The notes: a model not told the origin generated them from the letters alone. Shown: positions 40,774 through 49,349, counted from the first letter of the stretch. The stretch: 64,000 bases of DNA from a virus (IMGVR_UViG_3300042892_002669:1-64000), one strand, 5' to 3'. Program-made: numbers and translations.

Positions 40774-40781
40774 TATTTATC
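40774..40781 (-). promoter_or_regulatory. Late promoter box GATAAATA
   Basis: Overlaps the gp41 stop codon and lies 20 bases before ATG 40753; it starts a late operon of three genes (84-aa protein, 229-aa protein, KWDG protein). Confidence 0.65.
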
Positions 40782-42192
40782 ACTTTTTAAGACTATTGAG
40801 CATTGCCCTCAGTTTTGTACTCTGCACTTCCGCTACCACTTTCTTCTCCGGGGCTGCATCCATAACTTCACTTACATGAGTAGGACTAACTACTTCACTG
40901 GAAACCTTGAATTTACTCATAATTTGATTGGCTGATGACTGTTGATTATTGGCTGCATAATCGTCAGTTCCAGGGTCAGTAATTCTAAGTGTTTCTATGT
41001 TAAATTCTAGGTCAATCTTCTGTCCAACACCACTACTGCTTCGGGTTTTCATCAATTGAATCTGATATTGACCACGCTCGCGCATACTTCTACTGGTAAA
41101 GATACCTATCACGTTATCTGCTGTGTTGATCTTTGAGATACCACCACTAATATGACTGTGATCAAATTCAATTTCTTCCACTGCGCTACGATTCAACTGA
41201 CTGGCTGTTACCAACAACACATTCAATTCTTTGGCTAGATTTCTAATTTCTTCTGCTACATACTTGTCTTTAATGAACAAATCACTGGGGCTTACTTTAG
41301 CACTCACTGGCATCAACAAGTCCAAATAGTCAATACACAGGAAGTCCACTTTGAAGTTGGCTTGGATTTGCAGTTCTTTGCAATAAGCCCTGATATCATT
41401 CACTGTACTCTGTGCTGGCATATACTTGATACGAAAGTCACCCGACTTCTTGGCAGTCATTTTGACTTTCATTTCAACTGTGTCTAGTTCTCTGAAAATA
41501 TCTCTGGCACCCACTGAAGTAACCATGCTGTCAATACGCATTGCACTCAAGCCTTCACTGAGTTCCAGTGTTAAGTATACGCCACTGAGTCCTTGCTGTG
41601 CCCAGTTCACTGCAAGATTTTGCATGAACAAGCTTTTACCTGAGCCAGATCCGCCTGCAAAGATTTGTAGTTCTCCACGATTGAATCCACCATACAGTGC
41701 TTTGTCTAGCACTGGCCAGCCTGTACTGACCTGTCCATTGTTGTTCTTTAGTTTCATCAGGCGAGCACGAGGATCAGAAAAGTAATCAGTACCCATGTCT
41801 TTGCTAATACTGATCTGAACTGCGTCTTTAATCAGTTTCTCCACAGGATCATAATCACCCTTCTCTAACAAGTCGGCTGATTTCAGAATGGCACGTTCTA
41901 GTTCTTGTCGTTTGGTAAACTGTTCAAACTCATCCAGAAACCATTCACAATGACCTTCACCCAAGTCGGCCACTGGCTCTAAATCAACACTGCATGATGC
42001 AGCGATTTGACCAGGTTCAGGCAGCGTGTTATATTTCTCAGTGTGTTCCTTAAAGAATTTAACAACAGGTTTCAATGCCTTATCAAAGTTTTCAGGATTT
42101 ACTATGTTGGATACTCGGGTGTATAATTCACCGTCAGTAACCATCATGCGCAAAAACAACTTCTGAACTTCGAAATTATAATCTTTTAACAA
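40780..42192 (-). CDS. 41: Replicative DNA helicase (gp41-like, DnaB family)
   Basis: Hexameric 5'-3' helicase of the replisome. RecA-type core: STGWPVLDKALYGG, Walker A GGSGSGKS near residue 180, LTLELSEGLSAMRIDSM, Walker B-like FLCIDYLDLLMP, the ASQLNRSA sensor and the KTRSSSGVG arginine finger. 470 residues, T4 gp41 has 475. The start is a TTG at 42192 with AGAGGAAA just upstream, inside the end of the primase gene, so the two are translationally coupled. Good family agreement of the N-terminus supports the TTG. Confidence 0.95.
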   Translation of the reverse strand: MLKDYNFEVQKLFLRMMVTDGELYTRVSNIVNPENFDKALKPVVKFFKEHTEKYNTLPEPGQIAASCSVDLEPVADLGEGHCEWFLDEFEQFTKRQELERAILKSADLLEKGDYDPVEKLIKDAVQISISKDMGTDYFSDPRARLMKLKNNNGQVSTGWPVLDKALYGGFNRGELQIFAGGSGSGKSLFMQNLAVNWAQQGLSGVYLTLELSEGLSAMRIDSMVTSVGARDIFRELDTVEMKVKMTAKKSGDFRIKYMPAQSTVNDIRAYCKELQIQANFKVDFLCIDYLDLLMPVSAKVSPSDLFIKDKYVAEEIRNLAKELNVLLVTASQLNRSAVEEIEFDHSHISGGISKINTADNVIGIFTSRSMRERGQYQIQLMKTRSSSGVGQKIDLEFNIETLRITDPGTDDYAANNQQSSANQIMSKFKVSSEVVSPTHVSEVMDAAPEKKVVAEVQSTKLRAMLNSLKK

Positions 42193-43150
42193 TATTTTTC
42201 CTCTGCATTTCTATTTTTATTTTACTAGTGGTCGCACTCTGTAGTATACTTAACAGAGTGGGAAACTTGCCATATTTAATTACTGCATCATTAACATCTT
42301 TTATCTCATCGTGCCAACTGGGTATGCTTACACTGTATCCCAACTCTATGGCTCGTTCACACACTGCCATACCTGGCTTGTCTCTGTCAGGAACAAATAT
42401 AATTTGACGATTCAGTTGTCTCAGTAACCTTGATTGCATGTCACTGATATCATTGTGCATCAATGCGCAACCATCTATACTCAGTGCATCAAATATGCCT
42501 TCAACCAAGATACACACTTGCCAGTCTGCCTTCTGTTGATCGTAACCAAATACATATCCCGGTTGTTGATCGTTGATGTACTTGGGTATTCTAGTGTCCA
42601 AGAATCTGCTGGTATTGCCCACTATAGTGTTTTGATAGGTATATGGTACTATAACTCGGTTACTGTTTCTGCCAGTGGCAGTGGGTGATACAAAGAATTT
42701 GAACTCTACTGGATTTACTTTTCTAGACAACAGGTAGTCAACATAAACTTTATGCTGTGGGTTGGTCAAATCTAACGGTTCACTGTCAGGCAACTGAGTT
42801 TGTTTAAAGTGTAGGGGCTTTTCTTTTTTAAACTTCTTGGTAAAGTCCAATAGGTCTTTGTTCTGCAGGCTTTCCAAGTTCCAGCGTTGTATCTGTTGTT
42901 GATCTACGCCGCACCAAGTTAGAAAGTCTCTGGTTTTCTTACTTAGACTGTTGCCAATTTCCAGATTACAACTGTATCCACAATTGAAACAATGATATAC
43001 CCAATTGGCGCCTTCAGTAAACTTGATGCCACCGCGCTGCCGTCTGTCCACGGTGTGACCGCGCTTGTCGCAGCAGGGCGCATTGAAGCTATGCCAGCCG
43101 CTGCCGCTTACTTTCTTCTTACCAGGAACAATCAATAAAATATCAAACAT
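42176..43150 (-). CDS. 61: DNA primase (gp61-like)
   Basis: Makes RNA primers for lagging-strand synthesis with gp41. The N-terminal zinc-binding part shows NAPCCDKRGH and YHCFNCGYSC, followed by RGG and the Toprim region: NSNRVIVPYTYQNTIVG, CILVEGIFDALSID (Glu of Toprim) and FVPDRDKPGMAVC (DxD). 324 residues against 342 in T4. ATG lies 6 bases after an extended -10 promoter. Confidence 0.93.
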   Translation of the reverse strand: MFDILLIVPGKKKVSGSGWHSFNAPCCDKRGHTVDRRQRGGIKFTEGANWVYHCFNCGYSCNLEIGNSLSKKTRDFLTWCGVDQQQIQRWNLESLQNKDLLDFTKKFKKEKPLHFKQTQLPDSEPLDLTNPQHKVYVDYLLSRKVNPVEFKFFVSPTATGRNSNRVIVPYTYQNTIVGNTSRFLDTRIPKYINDQQPGYVFGYDQQKADWQVCILVEGIFDALSIDGCALMHNDISDMQSRLLRQLNRQIIFVPDRDKPGMAVCERAIELGYSVSIPSWHDEIKDVNDAVIKYGKFPTLLSILQSATTSKIKIEMQRKNIVKRL

Positions 43151-43156
43151 GCTAGT

Positions 43157-43165
43157 ATTATAGCA
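43157..43165 (-). promoter_or_regulatory. Extended -10 promoter for primase-helicase operon
   Basis: TGC-TATAAT (-10 at 43157-43162), ATG 6 bases downstream. No good -35 hexamer at 17 bases, so it would rely on the extended -10 element. Confidence 0.55.
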
Positions 43166-43198
43166 TACTGTAAGACAAAAGTATAGCAGTGTGGTATC

Positions 43199-43975
43199 TT
43201 ATCTTACCAAAACTCCAGCTACATCACCTGCTGTGCCGGCAAATTCTATACGATAGAATGGATGAGCACCATTGGGAATAGTATAGCCAATTGTAGTTGA
43301 GTTGGTGCTGTATGTGTAAACATCATCAATTGCATACCAATCACCTTGCACCTCAGTGGACGCTTGCAATTGTACCGTACCGGTATAATTACTGTATGCT
43401 ACCTGCATGGTAACAGTGGAGTCTGATGCCAATTGAAATACACTGCTATAAAAGGTAACCGCCACGTTTCCAACTGGATATTGGTGACTGGGTATCCCAA
43501 CTATCTGGGATGGTACGAATTCGGGCAGTATGCTGTCTAGTACCTGTATTACTCCACTGGCGGTGGTGTCTGAGTCTGCAAACACTGGGTACCCAGCTTC
43601 AGTTGATCCAGAGTCTTTCCACTCCAATGAGTACCTGCACATTTGTGATGTGATTGTATTCAACTCACCGTCGGTGACTTCTAATATAGCAATACCAGTT
43701 AATGGCAGCGCACCCAGTGTTGGATCAGTACTAAGAGCTTTGGTCATTAGTACACTCTTATTGTCATCACTGAGCAATCTGAACGATATTTCTTTTCCAG
43801 TGACATCAACTGGCTTTTGCTCTTGGTTTAAAAATTGGAATTGAATCTTATTTTTAACGCCCTTGTGCAATTTAATGGTTTTTGCGTACACGTTTTTGTA
43901 TCTCCTAGCTGAGTTTCCATGCGAAACCACTACCGTTTGTCTGGGGGTATAGTAATAAACAGAGGTTGAGTACAT
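43199..43975 (-). CDS. Virion structural protein, 258 aa
   Basis: The N-terminal region (TIKLHKGVKNKIQFQFLNQE, then QKPVDVTGKEISFRLL) is a beta sandwich similar in style to baseplate-upper-protein domains. The C-terminal part (STEVQGDWYAIDDVYTYSTN, IPNGAHPFYRIEFAGTAGDV) is a second beta domain used in many phage appendages. It has its own late box and lies alone between replication genes. Probably a baseplate or fibre component; position unknown. Confidence 0.7.
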   Translation of the reverse strand: MYSTSVYYYTPRQTVVVSHGNSARRYKNVYAKTIKLHKGVKNKIQFQFLNQEQKPVDVTGKEISFRLLSDDNKSVLMTKALSTDPTLGALPLTGIAILEVTDGELNTITSQMCRYSLEWKDSGSTEAGYPVFADSDTTASGVIQVLDSILPEFVPSQIVGIPSHQYPVGNVAVTFYSSVFQLASDSTVTMQVAYSNYTGTVQLQASTEVQGDWYAIDDVYTYSTNSTTIGYTIPNGAHPFYRIEFAGTAGDVAGVLVR

Positions 43976-43994
43976 GCGAATTAGTCCTTTACAC

Positions 43995-44002
43995 TATTTA
44001 TT
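43995..44002 (-). promoter_or_regulatory. Late-like box AATAAATA
   Basis: Lies 19 bases before the ATG at 43975. A divergent GATAAATA box lies 24 bases away for the plus-strand gene. Confidence 0.55.
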
Positions 44003-44025
44003 AAATTTTTCGGTAATAGTTCCAA

Positions 44026-44033
44026 GATAAATA
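44026..44033 (+). promoter_or_regulatory. Late promoter box GATAAATA
   Basis: Lies 19 bases before ATG 44053 of the single plus-strand gene in the replication block. Confidence 0.6.
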
Positions 44034-44052
44034 TCCGTGAATATTGAACCTT

Positions 44053-44430
44053 ATGCATAACGAGTTTTTCACTAACCTAACTGCCAACCATCCATTTATC
44101 ACGGTCTGTTCCTATTCGGGACAAGATTATGTGGGTATAATCCAAAACCGTGATGATATAGTCACCACTATGTACGATTATGGGGCTATCGTAACCAATC
44201 CATTGCGTGAAAAGTTCCTAGAATTAGGGGACATTTGGTGGTGGGAAAGCAACAGACTGACGCCCATTAACCTGTTTCTCAAGGATGATTGGTCTGTGTT
44301 CAAGCAGTACTTGCGTACATTCAACAACAAAAGTCTAAACGTGCTGCATGGCCCAATCTGTAGCATCAGCGAGCTGAGCAAAAAGAAATCCAAACGTAAA
44401 TCTATTACCCTAGTCCGGCGTCTTGGATAA
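44053..44430 (+). CDS. Conserved hypothetical late protein, 125 aa
   Basis: Start at ATG 44053 (MHNEFFTNLTANHPFITVCS); a TTG three codons upstream is also possible. Contains YVGIIQNRDDIVTTMYDYGA, LGDIWWWESNRLTPINLFL and a basic end (SKKKSKRKSITLVRRL). I recall this as a strongly conserved protein of aquatic T4-like phages, always as an isolated gene, without a known function. Its end overlaps the convergent Pol III alpha-like fragment by 21 bases. Confidence 0.75.
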   Translation: MHNEFFTNLTANHPFITVCSYSGQDYVGIIQNRDDIVTTMYDYGAIVTNPLREKFLELGDIWWWESNRLTPINLFLKDDWSVFKQYLRTFNNKSLNVLHGPICSISELSKKKSKRKSITLVRRLG

Positions 44431-44979
44431 CAAGTTCATGTGTACTACAACCAGATGGGCGTAGCCGATTGCATGCGCTTTCTTAAAACTGTACCCTTCA
44501 TCGTTCTTATCCCACACTGTCTTTGCAACTTCGCTCCATGCTTTGCCTATCAAATGCTTTTTTGCTGGTCTGATCAGTGCTAAAAACATGGCCAGTCTGG
44601 GAATACTGTTCACTGGCTCTGGCATCTTGCGTAAACTATTGTAGTGATTACTCAAGTGCAACAGTCGGCTGACGAAAGCACTGTCATTCAACTGCTTCCA
44701 ATCAGGTTCCCGCATCAGTGATATTAACTCTGCTTCATCCTTGATTAAATTGTACACGTGTACATTCAGCAAGTCTAACTTCAAGTAACCACGTTTATCT
44801 GCCTCAGTGTAATCAATATTGGCCATGCTGTTGACTGCATCATAGGGTATGTCAGTTATATGCACGCCAGTGGTGTGCTTGCGCATGGGAGTGACCTTGC
44901 GCATGGCTGCAGGAATATGCTTGATATGTTCAAGTATCTTGCTGCGATCACCAAAGTCAATATCAATGTCAAAGTTCAT
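44410..44979 (-). CDS. Pol III alpha (DnaE)-like fragment with catalytic aspartates, 189 aa
   Basis: The protein begins MNFDIDIDFGDRSKILEHI, the same as the DnaE motif PDFDVDF with two catalytic aspartates (here D6 and D8). Later motifs are KHTTGVH (34-40, DnaE KHAAGV), GYLKLDLLNV (66-72, DnaE KFDFLGL, third catalytic Asp at 69) and YSFKKAHAIGYAHL (163-176, DnaE GFNKSHAAAYAL). It continues exactly where the fragment at 2171-2677 stops. No PHP, OB or clamp-binding parts are visible. ATGA overlap with the exonuclease gene. Confidence 0.8.
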   Translation of the reverse strand: MNFDIDIDFGDRSKILEHIKHIPAAMRKVTPMRKHTTGVHITDIPYDAVNSMANIDYTEADKRGYLKLDLLNVHVYNLIKDEAELISLMREPDWKQLNDSAFVSRLLHLSNHYNSLRKMPEPVNSIPRLAMFLALIRPAKKHLIGKAWSEVAKTVWDKNDEGYSFKKAHAIGYAHLVVVHMNLLSKTPD

Positions 44980-45524
44980 GGCTGCATCACGCCTGCATCA
45001 ATTAGTTTCCTGTATGCCCTCTGTACCACAATAGCCTGACGTTCTGCATCTTCTACTGCTTTGTGTGTGGTAACATGTCCACCATCTTTTAGTTTAACTC
45101 CAGCAACTTCATACAGAGTTCTGGTGTCTCTCACTGTGTAGAAGGGCCATGGGCATCTGATATCCAGTTGCGCCCAGGCATTCTCCATGGCCACACAGTC
45201 AAACGCTGCACCATTACTCCACACTGCTCGCTTGTTCCAGCAAAACTTGTAAAGCTGTTGCATGGCATCACGAAAAGGAATTCGGCCTTGGTCTCCCATG
45301 GCCTCCTGCTGTGCTGCCAGACTTTGTGTACCCCACCACCTGAGTGTATCTTCATTGATTGTTCTGTTGAATTGCTCAGTTTGTTCTTCAATGGTGGGGC
45401 GCAATTCCAGTCGTTCCACTACGCCAGTTCCCTTGGGATCAAATCTGACCGCACCAATAGTAAGTATGACACAGTAAGGACTTGTGTCTAAACTTTCAAT
45501 GTCAATCATTATATCAGTTGCCAT
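44976..45524 (-). CDS. dexA: DnaQ-type 3'-5' exonuclease (DexA-like), 182 aa
   Basis: Exo I motif MIDIESLDTSP (Asp and Glu), Exo II NGAAFDCVAMENAW and Exo III HKAVEDAERQ (His and Asp), as in RNase T, Pol III epsilon and T4 DexA (227 aa). TLRWWGTQSLAAQ matches the DexA-type middle region. T4 DexA degrades single-stranded DNA and is not essential. Here the gene overlaps the Pol III alpha-like fragment by ATGA, suggesting a joint complex like epsilon with alpha. Confidence 0.9.
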   Translation of the reverse strand: MATDIMIDIESLDTSPYCVILTIGAVRFDPKGTGVVERLELRPTIEEQTEQFNRTINEDTLRWWGTQSLAAQQEAMGDQGRIPFRDAMQQLYKFCWNKRAVWSNGAAFDCVAMENAWAQLDIRCPWPFYTVRDTRTLYEVAGVKLKDGGHVTTHKAVEDAERQAIVVQRAYRKLIDAGVMQP

Positions 45525-45527
45525 ATA

Positions 45528-45770
45528 CTAACTCCATCTTAATACAAAAAAGGTTACTTCTTGATTCGTTGAAAATTCCAGTGTCATTCCTGTTATTGAT
45601 TCTTTACCATTTGCTAGAGTAGCGTCACACCATTCTTCTAATTCTGTTAAGTGCTCATCCCAATACACGTAATCAATCAGCAATACCCAATGATCAGCCT
45701 GACACGAAGGAAATGCCACTGTCTTAGGACATACAATGAATTTAAGTTTAGAATCTATCTTTTTTATCAT
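45528..45770 (-). CDS. Small hypothetical protein, 80 aa
   Basis: Starts MIKKIDSKLKFIVCPKTVAF and continues WVLLIDYVYWDEHLTELEEW; a compact mixed alpha/beta protein with aromatic-rich middle. It lies in the operon between the metallopeptidase-like and exonuclease genes with short gaps. The family is not recognised. Confidence 0.65.
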   Translation of the reverse strand: MIKKIDSKLKFIVCPKTVAFPSCQADHWVLLIDYVYWDEHLTELEEWCDATLANGKESITGMTLEFSTNQEVTFFVLRWS

Positions 45771-45784
45771 TTAGATAATTAGAA

Positions 45785-46066
45785 TTACTCACCGTTTACC
45801 AGTTGCTGATTGTCCGATACCAACGCCAACAGTGCATGAGCAGTGAATGTGACCTGCTCCTCAGACAACTTTAAGTTGTAGGCATGATCCAGCATGTGCA
45901 GCACTTCGTGATACACTGCTATTTTTTTAGTTTGATCAGTCATTGTTTGATTGATCCAAATCTCCTGGGTGTTGAAGTTGGCCAGCCCCACTCTGCCTTC
46001 CATTTCTTCAGCAGTCTTGAGTAAGATTTCGTACCGCAATCCACATATTTGTATATTATCTATCAT
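45785..46066 (-). CDS. HExxH metallopeptidase-like protein, 93 aa
   Basis: The helix KKIAVYHEVLHMLDHAYNL contains HEVLH, the zinc motif HExxH, and the next helix LSEEQVTFTAHALLALVSDN offers the third ligand Glu. This is the minimal core of ImmA/IrrE-like peptidases. In phages such proteins may cut a repressor or a host regulator, but nothing here shows the target. It is the fourth gene of the early operon beginning at 47842. Confidence 0.75.
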   Translation of the reverse strand: MIDNIQICGLRYEILLKTAEEMEGRVGLANFNTQEIWINQTMTDQTKKIAVYHEVLHMLDHAYNLKLSEEQVTFTAHALLALVSDNQQLVNGE

Positions 46067-46069
46067 AGT

Positions 46070-46765
46070 TTACCATTTCAATTCTGTCATCAATTGTTTT
46101 ATTTCATCTGCTTTGTCAACTTCTTTGCTAAATTTAATAGCCCACTGCACTGGATTAATGTAGTCGTAGACCATCTTAACTTGGTCATGAGCCAACTCAT
46201 CCAGCAGTTTAACACCACTTTCACTTTGATACAACACCCATGGGCTAATTCGTCCAGTGGTGATAGCATAGCATATCTTGTTTCTGTTACCATAACGCAA
46301 GTAATCATTTGGTTGTAGTTTTTCAGCTTCAGCCAAATCCAAACAGTGTGACACCGTGCGTGTCACTGCATCCAATGCATTCTCAGTTTTGGTATATTCC
46401 AATAGGAACTTGGTATAGTTTGCATCACTGGTCCATGTATCCAACTTGATATTTTCTTTGAGCAAGAAGTCTACGAATCTGGACACGTTCACGCAATTCA
46501 TTGCCACACTGTAGGCGCCAAATTTTACAAAAGCAGTGTAATAGGCAGACTTGATAAACTCCTCATATGTACGAACTTTTTTACTCAGGCTATTTTTAGT
46601 GTAGAATTGCAACCAGCTTTGAAATCCTATTTGATTGCCCCTACGGTCTCTCTCCAACCAACGATGTTTATACTCACATATGTGCTTGAGTAATGTACTC
46701 TCACGCACAAAGCTCCTGTTACAAAATTCACACGAGTGCTTGTCAGTTGCCGCGATCTTGCTCAT
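46070..46765 (-). CDS. Zinc-finger protein, 231 aa
   Basis: The N-terminus carries a C2H2-like finger (HSCEFCNRSFVRESTLLKHI, then CEYKHRW), and the remaining 190 residues are helical (YEEFIKSAYYTAFVKFGAY, TSDANYTKFLLEYTKTENAL, NPVQWAIKFSKEVDKADEIK). I remember this architecture as conserved in cyanophage replication clusters, with no known function. It may bind nucleic acid. Its start overlaps the gp62-like gene by 23 bases, indicating translational coupling. Confidence 0.75.
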   Translation of the reverse strand: MSKIAATDKHSCEFCNRSFVRESTLLKHICEYKHRWLERDRRGNQIGFQSWLQFYTKNSLSKKVRTYEEFIKSAYYTAFVKFGAYSVAMNCVNVSRFVDFLLKENIKLDTWTSDANYTKFLLEYTKTENALDAVTRTVSHCLDLAEAEKLQPNDYLRYGNRNKICYAITTGRISPWVLYQSESGVKLLDELAHDQVKMVYDYINPVQWAIKFSKEVDKADEIKQLMTELKW

Positions 46766-47339
46766 ATTGTTCTATTTCTTCGTCTGTTATAATATCATTG
46801 AGCACACCAATGTCAGCTAATTTTAGATTGGGAAACATAGTTCCCAAGTAGAATTTACGCCGTTGTTGTTTTACAACTTCTTCGCTAACTGCTTTTATAT
46901 TTTCGGCTGATTCTTTAGTATATATTTTTGCATAATAGTCAGACACTTCCTTGACTGTTGCTTTGTCTTTTAACAGAGAAACTGCTGCCCTGATATGCGG
47001 GATATACTGATGGAACTGTTTTCCCAACTTGGGACTGGCTGCGCACAACATCAACCACTGCAGTTTACTGTGCTTGGCTATTGCCTCATTTAACAGATAC
47101 GTATTGGCATGTTTCTCCAAGCTTTGCAAGTAGTACTGTTGAATGCCACTGCTGGCTTTCACTGCACTCATCCAATGAGCCAGCATAAAGGGCACAAACT
47201 TTTTACGCTGTTCATCAGTTAACCTGTCATAGTAATCATAGTCTTTTCTGTCCAATGCATCCAGTGCAGGAAACAATGGGAAGTCAGTGTCTGTGAACTT
47301 TTCGTCAGCCGAGGTTTTTGTTGTCTTTGCTTTTGCCAT
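46743..47339 (-). CDS. 62: Clamp loader small subunit candidate (gp62-like), 198 aa
   Basis: A helical protein with FVPFMLAHWMSAVKASSGIQ, LNEAIAKHSKLQWLMLCAAS, KQFHQYIPHIRAAVSLLK and the DYYAKI step, in an order that resembles T4 gp62 (187 aa; MVENALSQFP, MAAVPRGKRYGKWAKL, LLAKRYQV). Sequence likeness is weak, so length, composition and the need for a partner of gp44 carry the call. In T4, 44 and 62 are adjacent; here they are 46 kb apart. It could be an unrelated replication protein. Confidence 0.45.
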   Translation of the reverse strand: MAKAKTTKTSADEKFTDTDFPLFPALDALDRKDYDYYDRLTDEQRKKFVPFMLAHWMSAVKASSGIQQYYLQSLEKHANTYLLNEAIAKHSKLQWLMLCAASPKLGKQFHQYIPHIRAAVSLLKDKATVKEVSDYYAKIYTKESAENIKAVSEEVVKQQRRKFYLGTMFPNLKLADIGVLNDIITDEEIEQYEQDRGN

Positions 47340-47842
47340 CAGAATGCCTGGTTATAATCTACAATCTCACAATTTCTACTGACTTCTTTAACAAAATATA
47401 TGCATCTGGGTTTAGGACCATCTTCAATTGGCACACACAAGAACTGACCATTCTTCAATCTGGGCGCATACCAAGTTACATCATGGTAGATATCAATTAT
47501 CTCAATCTCACAGAACGTGGGCTTGAAACTGGTGAGAGGATTGAACTCAAATACCTTGAAGCCTCTGTCATTGATACTGGTAAGTGGCAGTGTTTCCAAG
47601 TCACCCAATTCTGGTTCGCCAATCAACACTTGCCAATCAACTGGCATCTTGATTATTTTTTCTGCGATTCGTAGTACCAGTGCTGGACTGTTAAATGATT
47701 CTAAAAAGATCAGGGGAATGTAATGATAGTCAACGTTTGCTGGATTACTGTTATCCAAAATAGCAAAGCGCAGGTCATCTATTTCTTCCGGAAGAGTTTC
47801 AAGATTGTAAGCGGAGTTGTTGTCTAGTGTAAGAATTTTCAT
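47339..47842 (-). CDS. Conserved hypothetical early protein, 167 aa
   Basis: A beta-rich protein with YIPLIFLESFNSPALVLRIA, PVDWQVLIGEPELGDLETLP, LTSINDRGFKVFEFNP and CIYFVKEV near the end. I recall close relatives in aquatic T4-like phages at the head of the replication operon. The function is unknown. ATG lies 6 bases after the -10 box, so the message should be leaderless. It overlaps the next gene by one base. Confidence 0.75.
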   Translation of the reverse strand: MKILTLDNNSAYNLETLPEEIDDLRFAILDNSNPANVDYHYIPLIFLESFNSPALVLRIAEKIIKMPVDWQVLIGEPELGDLETLPLTSINDRGFKVFEFNPLTSFKPTFCEIEIIDIYHDVTWYAPRLKNGQFLCVPIEDGPKPRCIYFVKEVSRNCEIVDYNQAF

Positions 47843-47848
47843 GTTATT

Positions 47849-47877
47849 ATTATAGCAGTATATTAGGAGTAAGTCAA
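47849..47877 (-). promoter_or_regulatory. Sigma70-type early promoter of the exonuclease/Pol III alpha-like operon
   Basis: TTGACT (47872-47877), 17-base spacer and TATAAT (47849-47854), ATG 6 bases downstream. It should drive seven co-directional genes down to 44410. Confidence 0.78.
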
Positions 47878-47879
47878 TC

Positions 47880-49337
47880 TTATCGGTACTTTAATTTTTC
47901 TACAGTAAATGGATAGTTAGCATCCTTGTAAAATTCTTTCCGCTTGGTCAGGTGCCGCTTGGCAAACTTACAGCTACTGGTTATATCCCAGATCATCACA
48001 TGATCTTTGTCTTCAGCTTTTCGGATACCTCGACCAATCGATTGTATAACCCGAACGAAGCTTTTTCCAGGCTCAATAAGAACAAGGTTAAAGATACGGG
48101 GTATATTAATACCCACAGCAGCAACACCGTAAGTTGCAATAATAATTTTACCAGTACTTGTCGCAATTTCATCATATTCTTCTTTCCTTTCAGTTAATTT
48201 TGTTTCGCCACTTACAAACACACTATCAGGCAGTCTGCTAATTAGTTCTTTACCAGCATTGACACGATCTACCAGTACCAGAGTATTTCCGGTAGCATTG
48301 ACCTTGAGAATCAACTCAGCCATTGTATCCAGTCGGTCAGTGTCTTCCAGTAAATGTTTCAACTCACTCTGATAGTTACTGAACTCCACAGTGTCCTGCA
48401 GTTGTACAATATTTACATGACACTGTGCCAGTACGCCTCTGTCTTGCAATTCACTGGCCGATAATTTGTTGGTAACTGCACCAATACTTACCAGCAGTGA
48501 TAGCTGTTGTGATTTCTCTTTTGGAATAGTTCCAGTCAATCCCCACCGAATGGGTACTTTAGCAAATGGACCAGTCAACATTGTTTTTAGTGCATCGGCC
48601 TGCGCCATGTGCGCTTCGTCAACCATGATGCATACCACATCTTCAATAAAGTCTACGATTGAGATTTCAGCTTCACCTGATTTAGTTGCCTTCATCATGT
48701 TGTTAAGGCTTTGCCAAGTGCATATGGTATGCGTCTTGCCAATGTCTTTGCGATCACCAAAGTAAACACCCACATCCAATCCCAAGTTGATGTAGTCTGC
48801 TTCAGTTTGTACCACCAAACTCTTGTTGGGTACGATAACAATGCTACGACCATATTCTTCTACACTTTTGCTCAATGCAGCGGTGATCAGAGTTTTGCCT
48901 GCACCAGTGGCCACTTCTTGCATACTCTGTGGGTTGGCCAGAAAGTCGTTAACAATGGACACTTGATAGTCACGAAATAAAACTGGATCGCCTGCTCGCG
49001 GGTGACCCACTGGCCATGTTTTGTCGCTGAATGTATCTTCTGTTATCTGTGTAAAATTGAAATGATGAGTGTGCTCTCGCAAATCTTCCAATTCAATATC
49101 GTAGCCAGCGCTGTCAAGCACTGGCAAGATTTCTTCTAGTAGATTTACATAAGTAGAGCCACCCAAGCTGAAATAACTGACCTTGCCATTCCATCTGCCC
49201 AGTCTCACTGATGGCAAATATCGGGCGCCAGGTACATCAAACTCAAACATCTTCATTAACTTTCTGCGTTCTGCTACTTCCAGGCCAATCAGCTTGCAGT
49301 TTACTTCATCTTGTATTATTATTTTACATTGACTCAC
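47880..49337 (-). CDS. uvsW: DNA helicase UvsW-like (SF2)
   Basis: T4 UvsW unwinds R-loops and branched DNA and drives the switch from origin to recombination-dependent replication. Here: N-terminal DNA-binding domain (RLGRWNGKVSYFSLGG), LFRDYQVSIVNDFL (Q-like), Walker A ATGAGKT near residue 143, VDEAH, GLTGTIP, and motif VI QSIGRGIRK. 485 residues against 503 in T4. The start is GTG at 49337 with AAGGAT 10 bases upstream. Confidence 0.95.
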   Translation of the reverse strand: MSQCKIIIQDEVNCKLIGLEVAERRKLMKMFEFDVPGARYLPSVRLGRWNGKVSYFSLGGSTYVNLLEEILPVLDSAGYDIELEDLREHTHHFNFTQITEDTFSDKTWPVGHPRAGDPVLFRDYQVSIVNDFLANPQSMQEVATGAGKTLITAALSKSVEEYGRSIVIVPNKSLVVQTEADYINLGLDVGVYFGDRKDIGKTHTICTWQSLNNMMKATKSGEAEISIVDFIEDVVCIMVDEAHMAQADALKTMLTGPFAKVPIRWGLTGTIPKEKSQQLSLLVSIGAVTNKLSASELQDRGVLAQCHVNIVQLQDTVEFSNYQSELKHLLEDTDRLDTMAELILKVNATGNTLVLVDRVNAGKELISRLPDSVFVSGETKLTERKEEYDEIATSTGKIIIATYGVAAVGINIPRIFNLVLIEPGKSFVRVIQSIGRGIRKAEDKDHVMIWDITSSCKFAKRHLTKRKEFYKDANYPFTVEKLKYR

Positions 49338-49349
49338 AGTGAGTTATCC

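Noticed and set aside
2171-44979. The two Pol III alpha-like halves as a frameshifted or interrupted single gene
   Set aside because: The halves are 42 kb apart, each has its own start and stop, and each lies in an intact operon. They are separate genes, not a sequencing error.
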